Below are positions 31,301 to 37,225 of a stretch of DNA of 37,225 bases, in pieces. A program made the position numbers and the translations under genes. The stretch's first letter is position 1, and each line of letters starts with the position of its first letter. The stretch comes from a virus. The DNA lies in the IMG/VR virus record IMGVR_UViG_3300025137_000110, positions 1-37,225 of that record; one strand, written 5' to 3'. The notes under the pieces were generated by a model, which did no database searches, was not told where the DNA came from, and worked only from the letters and a program-made list of their open reading frames with translations.

Positions 31301-34300
31301 TTACGTCCTAGGGTAGCACCTTACTCTGGTAGTCGTTCTCCCTTTGAGTTTGATTCTCGTAGTTTTGCTTCTGGTGGACAGTCTGTTCCTAATGTTCTTG
31401 AGTCTAACGAGAATATTCTTTTCAACTTCAGTTACTATCAGGGAAGAAAAGATCGTTTATATCTAAATCCAGATAACTCTTTTAGTATTGTAGAAGGTAT
31501 TCCTTCTGATAATCCGGTTCTTCCAGACACTGTTGGTAATGCTTTTGAACTTGCAACTATTGAGTATCAACCATACATTTATGATGCTCGCCTAGAAACT
31601 ATTATCAGATTCAAGGCAAACCGTCGATATACCATGAAGGATATCGGCAAACTAGAAAATCGTATTGACGATCTAGAAGAAATTACATCACTGTCTTTGC
31701 TTGAGTCTAGGACAGAAAGTTTGTCTATCAAAGATCCTGATACGGGACTTGATCGTTTCAAGAATGGTTTTGTTGTTGATCCATTCAGATCATTTGATGT
31801 TGCAGATAAGACGCAGACAGAAATCAAATATGAAATTGATGGTGGCAAACTAACACCTAAGAAAACACGTGACTCTGTTGATCTCTTGATTGGATCTAAT
31901 AGTGTTGTTGGTTTGAATGGTGCCCCTAATCCTGCCGTGGATCCTCGCTTTGTTGATGATTTAGGTTCTCCTAACATCAAAAAGACTGGAGATGTAGTGA
32001 CTCTCCAATATGACGAAGTTGAAGATCGTAATCAACCTTACGCTACTCGTTTAGAAAGTGTCAACCCATACATGTATCGTGATTGGAACGGTGTCCTTCA
32101 ATTAGTTCCTGATTCTGATGTTTATGTTGATCGTGTTCAACAAACTATTACTGAGGGTGAAGGATTCGCAAATGATTTCATCTCTCAAACTGAACCAGTT
32201 CCATTCATGCGTGAGCAGAACATTGAATTCAATTCAACTGTCCTGAAACCACATACCCGTCACTATTCATATTGGTCTGGTACCGATATGATTGATGATA
32301 ACTTCTATACTGTCCCTAAACTGGTTGAGGTTACTCCTCAGAGTGGATCTTTCCAGACTGGTGAGACTGTAATCGGTTATATGTTTACGATGCAGAATGC
32401 TACCACTTCTGCTGATATTCGTTTCCGATTAGCAGCACCTAATCACAAAGCAGGTCCTTTCGCTGCCCCCCAAATTACTTACGGAGATAACCCATATTCC
32501 TCTACTGTTGGTCTATCTTCTTCTTATTCAGAAACCACAACTGTTCTAAACGTTGATTGTTCTTCCCTGAACCAAAAGTCTGATTCTAACTTCTTTGGAG
32601 TCTTGACACCTGGTATGCTTCTGGTCGGTGAGACTAGTGGTGCACAAGCAACAGTAAATGATGTTCGCCTGGTGTCTGACTCCACTGGTTGTGTTCAAGG
32701 TTGTTTCTACATTCCAGCAACTACTTTCCAAGATGGAGAGAACACTGCTCAGTTGATTGAGATCAAACCCGAAGATCAGATTCCTGGTAAGAACTTCAGT
32801 AACTCTACGCAAAACTTCTTCTCTGAAGGATTTGAAATTACAGAGACTACTGTTATCCGCACAGAACCTGCTCTACCCGAACCGGTTATTATCAACATCA
32901 CAAACGTTGTAAATAACGTCACCAATATTACTCCTCCACCACCACAAGATAACAGTGACGATCCTCTAGCACAGTCGTTTGAGGTTATGGATAACCCTGG
33001 TATCTTCTTGACCTCTGTGGACATGTTCTTCCAGAGTAAAGCAGAAGAAGTTCCAGTCAAAGTTCGTATTGTTCCTCTGGAAAATGGTTATCCATCTGCC
33101 AAGATGATGAAAAATAGTGAAGTTGAATTGAACCCAGATCAGGTTTCAATTTCTAATGATGGAACTGTACCAACAAACTTCAAATTCCGTTCTCCAGTAT
33201 ATCTTCCCAAAGGCAACTATGCATTCTATTTGGGTTCTGCATCTGGCGAATATGATGCCTGGATTTCTCAAGTTGGTGAAGCAGACATTACCACTGCTGA
33301 CTTGAATCAGTTCCAACAAGTTATTGTTGCTAAGCAACCTGCTCAAGGTTCTTTGTTCAAAGCACAAAGCAACTTTACTTGGACTGCATCGCAGTTGGAA
33401 GACTTGAAGTATAAGTCATATAAAGCAAAGTTCACTACACAACCTGGATCAATTCGGTTGTACAACCCACAGTTGAACTTGTTCAACCAACGTAATAAGT
33501 TGCCTGAGAATCCTATTGAAACATTCTCTAAGCGCGTATACATTGGTCTCGCGTCAGGTACTGACAGTCCTCATATTATTGAGGGTGTGGTTGTTTCCCA
33601 AGAAAACAATACTAATGCCCGAGGCACAATTGCTTCTCGTTTGTCTCACCTCAGTCAAGCAGCAAACACTCTGTCTATCACTAAATCTGGTACCGACTAC
33701 GAAGATGGTACTTATAGCACGGTGAACTTTATCACTTCTACTGGTCGTGGTCAGAATGCAGTTGGTGTGGTGACTGTCTCTAGTGGTAACATTACTAGTG
33801 CAACTGTCAAATTAGATAACACTGGTGAGGGTTATGCTGTTGGTGATACCCTGACTGCCAACCTTGGAACCAAGGGTCTTGGTAAAAATCTTGTCCTGAC
33901 GGTCGGTGTTACTACTAATACTAGTGCACTTGTAGTAACTAATGTCTCTGGTCCTGACTTCAATACCACTGACTCAATTTCTTACATCCCATCTGCTGGT
34001 CCTCAAGCAGGTATTGCATCTGTTCAAACTAATATTATTCCCAAGGTTGTTACTGTCAACTCTGACCAATATGATGGTCGTCACTTGAAAGTCACCCATC
34101 CGAGTCATGGTAACCATTCTTCAAACTCTGTTGTCTCCTTGTCTGATGTTGGTGGCGATAGCATCCCAACCCGATTGACTGTTGGTTATGCTGCAAGTTT
34201 GACTTCTGTTGTCAGTGTTGCAAGTAGCACAGGATTCAACTTCTTTGAAGGTGCACAGGTATCTGCAAGCAACCCTGGATACACAAAAATTGGTGCCGAG

Positions 34301-35374
34301 ATTATTTCCTACACCAGTGTTGGCACAAACCAACTTTCCGGAACTATTACTCGTTCTATTGATAACACCATTGCTATCGATCATGCCATCGACACTCCAA
34401 TTCAAAAATATGAATTCTCTGGAATGTCTCTTCGTAAGATCAATACTGATCATGACCTGATTGATGTTACTAATAACATTGAAGGTAAGATTGCTCTTGA
34501 TAGTTACTTCCTAAAAATTAGTGGTAGTGTTCTATTTGCAAAGGATAAAGTGGGTGGTGGTGACGGTGCACGTGGTTCTAGTAACATCGTGTACGATACT
34601 ATCAATCCTAATATCTCTCACAGTACACCAATTGGAACTAAAGTAACTGGCAAAATTCGTACTACTAGTGGAACCAGTGTTGATGGTAATGAGACTTCTT
34701 TCACAGACCAAGGGTTTGAAGATATCTCCCTTCTTGGTCGTACTAAGTTGTCATCTACTCGTATCATTGCTTCACGTAAGAATGAGCAAGCAAAGTCTTC
34801 TATCCTTGCCCTTCCTGGTGCTAAATCATTCACCTTTGAGGCAAATCTTACCACAGATAATGAAAACGTATCACCTGTAGTTGATGTATTCAAAAGTTCT
34901 ATTCTTACTGAGTCTAATCGAATCAACAAACCGATTACAAACTTCTTGACAGATAGTCGTTCCAACGTACTTGACGATCCACATACCATGGTCTATCAGA
35001 CTAAAGAAATTGGACTTGAAAATCCTTCTACATCACTGAAAGTTCTCTTTGCTGCCAATCGTCCTTCTAATTGTGAGATGCGTGTTTTCTATCGCCTCAA
35101 GCGAGAAGATACTTCTGAGTTTGATCAAATTTTTGAACCCATGCCTGGATTCAATAACTTAGATGCATCTGGCGATGTTATCAATGATAGCAACAACAGT
35201 GGTTTGCCTGACAAAAACATTTCTCCAAGTCTCAAAAATTCGTTCAACGAATATGAGTATACTGCTGACGACCTACCACAATTCACTTCCTTCCAAGTGA
35301 AGATTGTGTTCAACTCTAGCAGTCAGTCTGAGGCACCAGAACTACTTGACTTCCGTACTATTGCAGTAGCATGA
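28307..35374 (+). CDS. giant DUF4815 virion structural protein
   Basis: 2355 aa. The N-terminus LNVSPYFDDFDSEKNFNKVL and FKPGSPVQARELTTLQSILQ, then IEKFGKHIFKEGSVV, is the DUF4815 signature. This family region continues to RYTMKDIGKLENRIDDLEEI (about 1107-1126) and FKNGFVVDPFRSFDV. After a Pro-rich linker (TNITPPPPQ) comes DPLAQSFEV (about 1550) with GIFLTSVDMFF and SPVYLPKGNYAFYLGS, a domain typical of tail structural proteins. Downstream lie GxGY-type units (near 1785 and 1840) and IGAEIISYTSV...ITRSIDN (about 1995-2025) shared with the gp7-like giant. It probably forms baseplate appendages or a fibre-attachment part. Its ATGA overlaps the following small gene. Confidence 0.8.
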   Translation: MPQNTNLNVSPYFDDFDSEKNFNKVLFKPGSPVQARELTTLQSILQGQIEKFGKHIFKEGSVVIPGKFNYDFDYTYVKVESTFFGVPVELYYDKLIGLRIKGKTSGVIAQVVLVLSSEDSTDNCTTIYLKYETSSEDLSTSTFLDGENLVTLKDFTYGVTTITEGSDFATTLNSNASGAGSAFTLIRGVYFARGAFVEVPTQTLLLDQYSNAPSFRVGFQVVEEIITAVEDPTLYDNAAGFSNFTAPGADRLKISLALTRKSLDDFNDENFIELLRTDNGEVKQLVDRTVYSEIAKEFARRTFDESGNYFVNKFDLEAKECLNDRYSNFGQFSASRLTEDGNKPSKDLMCIRVGPGKAYVQGFETRVIGTRFIDVKKPRTTNDVKNRAIPFEAGNRLRVNNTLSAAQIAIAAANSDFVDLRSERLDSNKATASGDSIGRARVYDYKLQNTSYTGNSSVFELFLFDIVTDTKLTVNQAITLNAPALVEGTRSGARGMLRSNTSSAELILCETAGKFLIDEPIRVNGEDQGRIITNVREYGMADVKSVRSTGGSRTFAADTVLEDQFNFGSQEFFLTSAGALTSGSTGWAKRLKIGDIVSYNASGQSDTVYNQVSAIAGTNQSATLVASADAAVSGVAHHALPSGTIAITGLKVVSPKLVGSDTGFLFAEMPNSNVESVDLTNAVISTRQELTGQSTDSSGQLTLPSLVGTDFVYSAFDEERYTIAYSNGAIETLSEDQIVFTGGSKSGTISGLTASQSSNVIVHVTKQKTNVSSKLKTLTKSTALVVDGSSNSSSAGLSDGLTSNSIYGKRVQDREVSLDYPDIVQVHAVFESSGSGDPTIPSITLSSFTGPNNNNTDLIVGEVGIGQSSGCAACILARSGSTSIEIFTKNSRNFIETEEILFETSGVKANVSVITPGDPNIRKNFVLDNGQRDEYFDFGRLVRKQNAGEPQGRLKIFFDHYEVNAQDAGDIVTASSYEKAEYDRIPSYANVRNSDIIDLRPRVAPYSGSRSPFEFDSRSFASGGQSVPNVLESNENILFNFSYYQGRKDRLYLNPDNSFSIVEGIPSDNPVLPDTVGNAFELATIEYQPYIYDARLETIIRFKANRRYTMKDIGKLENRIDDLEEITSLSLLESRTESLSIKDPDTGLDRFKNGFVVDPFRSFDVADKTQTEIKYEIDGGKLTPKKTRDSVDLLIGSNSVVGLNGAPNPAVDPRFVDDLGSPNIKKTGDVVTLQYDEVEDRNQPYATRLESVNPYMYRDWNGVLQLVPDSDVYVDRVQQTITEGEGFANDFISQTEPVPFMREQNIEFNSTVLKPHTRHYSYWSGTDMIDDNFYTVPKLVEVTPQSGSFQTGETVIGYMFTMQNATTSADIRFRLAAPNHKAGPFAAPQITYGDNPYSSTVGLSSSYSETTTVLNVDCSSLNQKSDSNFFGVLTPGMLLVGETSGAQATVNDVRLVSDSTGCVQGCFYIPATTFQDGENTAQLIEIKPEDQIPGKNFSNSTQNFFSEGFEITETTVIRTEPALPEPVIINITNVVNNVTNITPPPPQDNSDDPLAQSFEVMDNPGIFLTSVDMFFQSKAEEVPVKVRIVPLENGYPSAKMMKNSEVELNPDQVSISNDGTVPTNFKFRSPVYLPKGNYAFYLGSASGEYDAWISQVGEADITTADLNQFQQVIVAKQPAQGSLFKAQSNFTWTASQLEDLKYKSYKAKFTTQPGSIRLYNPQLNLFNQRNKLPENPIETFSKRVYIGLASGTDSPHIIEGVVVSQENNTNARGTIASRLSHLSQAANTLSITKSGTDYEDGTYSTVNFITSTGRGQNAVGVVTVSSGNITSATVKLDNTGEGYAVGDTLTANLGTKGLGKNLVLTVGVTTNTSALVVTNVSGPDFNTTDSISYIPSAGPQAGIASVQTNIIPKVVTVNSDQYDGRHLKVTHPSHGNHSSNSVVSLSDVGGDSIPTRLTVGYAASLTSVVSVASSTGFNFFEGAQVSASNPGYTKIGAEIISYTSVGTNQLSGTITRSIDNTIAIDHAIDTPIQKYEFSGMSLRKINTDHDLIDVTNNIEGKIALDSYFLKISGSVLFAKDKVGGGDGARGSSNIVYDTINPNISHSTPIGTKVTGKIRTTSGTSVDGNETSFTDQGFEDISLLGRTKLSSTRIIASRKNEQAKSSILALPGAKSFTFEANLTTDNENVSPVVDVFKSSILTESNRINKPITNFLTDSRSNVLDDPHTMVYQTKEIGLENPSTSLKVLFAANRPSNCEMRVFYRLKREDTSEFDQIFEPMPGFNNLDASGDVINDSNNSGLPDKNISPSLKNSFNEYEYTADDLPQFTSFQVKIVFNSSSQSEAPELLDFRTIAVA

Positions 35375-35517
35375 TAAAAAGAAACAAAGGAGATCGAAAG
35401 ATCGCTAAAAAAATCCTAGAAATTGCTAAGAAGCACCCTGGCACTTATACGCCAGCGGAGATTGCTTATGCTAAAATCATCAAAAGGATCAACAAAAAGA
35501 GACCGTTAGAAGAATGA
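35371..35517 (+). CDS. very basic 48-aa protein
   Basis: ATGA overlap with the giant gene. The product MIKRNKGDRKIAKKILEIAK, then KHPGTYTPAEIAYAKIIKRI, is more than one third Lys and Arg and probably helical. A nucleic-acid-binding or assembly role is possible but not shown. Its stop overlaps a further ATG (ATGA at 35514). Confidence 0.6.
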   Translation: MIKRNKGDRKIAKKILEIAKKHPGTYTPAEIAYAKIIKRINKKRPLEE

Positions 35518-35621
35518 GTTGGGGATTTCTATGGGAGTTGCTTTATGAACAAGAGAGCGAAAGTGGAGAACTATCCGAACCTGGAGAAGGATCTCACGAC
35601 GAGTGCTGTGGTGTCAACTGA
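35514..35621 (+). CDS. possible 35-aa ORF overlapping the next gene
   Basis: Coupled by ATGA to the basic 48-aa gene. The product MSWGFLWELLYEQESESGEL is acidic and ends DECCGVN. It overlaps the start of the 67-aa gene at 35545 by 77 bases in another frame. The chain of overlaps argues for translation; it could also be only a route for ribosomes to reach the next start. Confidence 0.35.
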   Translation: MSWGFLWELLYEQESESGELSEPGEGSHDECCGVN

Positions 35622-35748
35622 CACCACTGGATATAAAAAATATATTGCTGACAGGGATGCTCGTCGGTTACAAAACGGGCGTATTAGTGAGTTAGAAGAC
35701 GAGATCAAAGAACTCAAAGATCTAATTCACAAGCATTTGAATAAATAA
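35545..35748 (+). CDS. 67-aa coiled-coil-tailed small protein
   Basis: GGGAG lies eight bases before the ATG. The product begins MNKRAKVENYPNLEKDLTTS, has VSTDTTGYKKYIADRDARRL, and ends in a heptad-like helix (ISELEDEIKELKDLIHKHL). I recognise this pattern from short proteins beside tail-fibre genes in T4-like cyanophages. The stop overlaps the late promoter core at 35741. Function is unknown; an oligomerising or chaperone-like role is possible. Confidence 0.7.
   Translation: MNKRAKVENYPNLEKDLTTSAVVSTDTTGYKKYIADRDARRLQNGRISELEDEIKELKDLIHKHLNK
35741..35747 (+). promoter_or_regulatory. T4-type late promoter before the 113-aa structural gene
   Basis: ATAAATA in GAATAAATAAT, 23 bases before the ATG at 35771, overlapping the preceding stop codon. 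Spacing agrees with the cores at 13257 and 26744. Confidence 0.6.
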
Positions 35749-35770
35749 TACAGAGACATTCTAAGCAGAT

Positions 35771-36112
35771 ATGGCAGTACCAGTTGTAAATATTCAAATT
35801 GAACAAGGTACTGATTTTTCTGCTACCTATTCAGTAACAGCAGCCACTGGATTACCTCTAAATCTAACGAATCACAGCATCACCGCAAAGATGAGTAAGC
35901 ATGCGGGTGTTGATGCTGGATTTATTGGTTTTGGTGTAACTTTTGGTAATGTACCAACTGCTGGTAAAATTACTATTAGTCTAACAAACTCTCAAACCGG
36001 TATCATTACTGGTGGTCGTTATAACTATGACGTTTTGGTCACGAATGATGTTACTTCCTCAGTAACAAAAGTTATTCATGGTCAGTCACAAGTCAATGGG
36101 ACGATCGCATGA
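35771..36112 (+). CDS. probable virion structural protein, 113 aa
   Basis: Starts MAVPVVNIQIEQGTDFSATY and alternates Thr/Val/Ile-rich strands (GKITISLTNSQTGIITGGRY, then NYDVLVTND), giving a compact beta sandwich. IQIEQGTDF..TY is typical of N-terminal domains of small phage baseplate or fibre proteins. It ends in ATGA overlap with the 119-aa gene. A late promoter core precedes it. The exact place in the virion is unknown. Confidence 0.65.
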   Translation: MAVPVVNIQIEQGTDFSATYSVTAATGLPLNLTNHSITAKMSKHAGVDAGFIGFGVTFGNVPTAGKITISLTNSQTGIITGGRYNYDVLVTNDVTSSVTKVIHGQSQVNGTIA

Positions 36113-36468
36113 AGGTACAATTAGAGAATAATCAATTTTCAGTACGCCTCGTCTCTTCAGGACCATCTGAAAGTTTTACCGTAAATTTACAAGCAGCAGG
36201 AGGAAGCGACGTGGATCGAATGACACAACTTACGGATGTGGATACATCCAATCTTACAGATGCAGATCAAAACAGGTTTGTTTTGGTTTATGATGCATCA
36301 ACATCAGCGTTCAAGTTTGTAAATCCTGACGAAGTAATTGATGCTGCAACAGGAGCATCAACCGTTCCTGGAGGAGCACCTCCTAGTGCAGGAATATCTG
36401 CTGAAGCACTTCAATATCTGGATGATGCTTTAGATGATAAGATTGACCTTGATGCTGGGTCCTTCTAG
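36109..36468 (+). CDS. probable fibre-associated structural protein, 119 aa
   Basis: Starts MKVQLENNQFSVRLVSSGPS. The segment MTQLTDVDTSNLTDADQNRF followed by VLVYDASTSAFKFVNPDEVI is the LTDVD...VLVYD...F.FV.PDEV unit that recurs in cyanophage fibre proteins. A Pro/Gly-rich linker (VPGGAPPSAG) separates it from an acidic C-terminal helix (EALQYLDDALDDKIDLDAGS). Coupled to the 113-aa gene by ATGA, so the two products probably act together. Confidence 0.65.
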   Translation: MKVQLENNQFSVRLVSSGPSESFTVNLQAAGGSDVDRMTQLTDVDTSNLTDADQNRFVLVYDASTSAFKFVNPDEVIDAATGASTVPGGAPPSAGISAEALQYLDDALDDKIDLDAGSF

Positions 36469-36469
36469 G

Positions 36470-36483
36470 TATAAATATTTATA
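36470..36483. promoter_or_regulatory. palindromic TATAAATATTTATA: late promoter core on both strands
   Basis: The 14 bases are a perfect palindrome containing the full T4 late core TATAAATA on each strand. It starts two bases after the stop at 36468 and lies 110 bases before the ATG at 36594. The + strand copy is well placed for the fibre gene; the minus copy would make antisense RNA over the 119- and 113-aa genes. Confidence 0.65.
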
Positions 36484-36593
36484 TACAAAATACGTTATTA
36501 TTATCATAGTTTACGGAATGTAAATTATTATTTGTGGTGATATCAATTATTATTTCTAGTGACTATCGGCAAAAAATTATCGAATAGTAATCA

Positions 36594-37225
36594 ATGACTG
36601 CTCCTGTCTTACAGTTCAAGCGCGGTAACTTCTCAGCACTTCCAGGTCTTCAAGCAGGTGAACCAGGATGGGTTGTAGACGAGTTTGACCTATTTGTAGG
36701 TATTGATTCTACATCAAACAATAATAAGATTGTTGGATCTGCTCGTTACTGGGAAAGAGAAACATCAACATCTGGATCTGCTGTTCGCCTTGTAGAAGGT
36801 GTAAACAATGGAGACCATTATGTTGCCCTCAAGTCACCAGCAGCACTAACTTCTAGTCAGGATTATATCCTTCCCGCGGCTGCTGTAGCAGGCGGATACA
36901 TGAAGGTAGACGGATCAGGCAATATGTCCTGGTCTACAGAAGTTGATATTACTACTCCTCTCTCGGTGTTGGACATCGACGGTGGTACTGATATTGGTGC
37001 TGACTTAGTAGACGGCGATCTCCTCATCGTTGATGATGGTGGTGGTGGAACGAACCGTAAGACAGCAATGTCTCGTATCAAGACTTATGTTCTTGGCGGC
37101 GGTGCTGGTGCTAGTTTTGCTGCTATCAATGTTACGGGTATTTCTACCAATACCTTCTTGAAGTCCACCACCGCTACTGTGGGTGCTGGTCTGACTGTTA
37201 CGGGTATTGTTGATGGCAACGGTGG
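36594..37225 (+). CDS. tail fibre-like structural protein, 3' end cut by window edge
   Basis: ATG 36594; the frame is open to the end (210 codons visible). The N-terminus MTAPVLQFKRGNFSALPGLQ, then AGEPGWVVDEFDLFVGID, has the LQ.KRG...LP.L..GEPGW..D...L.VG pattern of trimerising N-terminal domains in phage fibres. The later Gly/Thr-rich part (VLGGGAGASFAAINVTGIST, FLKSTTATVGAGLTV) looks like repeated beta-helical shaft units. It is probably an adsorption fibre, with the receptor-binding tip outside the window. Confidence 0.7.
   Translation, partial: MTAPVLQFKRGNFSALPGLQAGEPGWVVDEFDLFVGIDSTSNNNKIVGSARYWERETSTSGSAVRLVEGVNNGDHYVALKSPAALTSSQDYILPAAAVAGGYMKVDGSGNMSWSTEVDITTPLSVLDIDGGTDIGADLVDGDLLIVDDGGGGTNRKTAMSRIKTYVLGGGAGASFAAINVTGISTNTFLKSTTATVGAGLTVTGIVDGNG

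Overview
The window looks like part of a T4-like cyanophage genome (a marine myovirus infecting Synechococcus or Prochlorococcus). The evidence is the T4 baseplate order gp25 - gp6 - gp7-like - structural protein - gp8 - DUF4815 protein - fibre-type proteins, all on the + strand, preceded by T4-type late promoter cores (ATAAATA), and a left end packed with tiny ATGA-overlapping early-type genes plus a DUF3310 gene. No photosynthesis gene, tRNA gene, integrase, insertion sequence or CRISPR array was seen. All family assignments come from reading motifs, not from database searches.

Layout. (1) 1-4333, + strand: about 18 small genes (45-108 codons), mostly of unknown function, many linked by ATGA overlaps. 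Four copies of a repeated leader carrying a TGTGCCA-N10-TGGCACA palindrome lie between them, and another group shares the leader TCAAAGGAAAGCATCATG. (2) 4334-5244: a mostly non-coding, highly structured stretch around one 95-codon ORF, ending in a minus-strand intrinsic terminator at the junction of converging transcription units. (3) 5245-9601, minus strand: sulfotransferase - SGNH-like hydrolase - DUF3310 - Cys-rich protein - sulfotransferase - SGNH-like hydrolase in transcription order, so the sulfotransferase/SGNH pair occurs twice. (4) 9630-13226, + strand: small ORF, third sulfotransferase, 39-codon ORF, NodU/CmcH-type carbamoyltransferase, GT-A-like glycosyltransferase and a small ORF, closed by an intrinsic terminator. 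(5) 13284-37225, + strand: baseplate and fibre genes, including two giant ones (2744 and 2355 codons). The last ORF and the first ORF are cut by the window edges.

How the genes may work together. Regions 3 and 4 put three PAPS-type sulfotransferases, two SGNH-like proteins, one O-carbamoyltransferase and one glycosyltransferase next to the baseplate genes. These activities act on hydroxyl groups of sugars or other small acceptors. I infer a glycan-tailoring island (sulfation, carbamoylation, acyl removal or transfer, sugar addition) whose target could be virion surface glycans, the host envelope, or less likely modified phage DNA. Regulatory sequences suggest mixed timing: a sigma70-like promoter inside the minus operon and late-promoter cores before SGNH copy 2 and before gp25. 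The giant baseplate proteins are built from repeated beta-rich modules that recur across four neighbouring genes.
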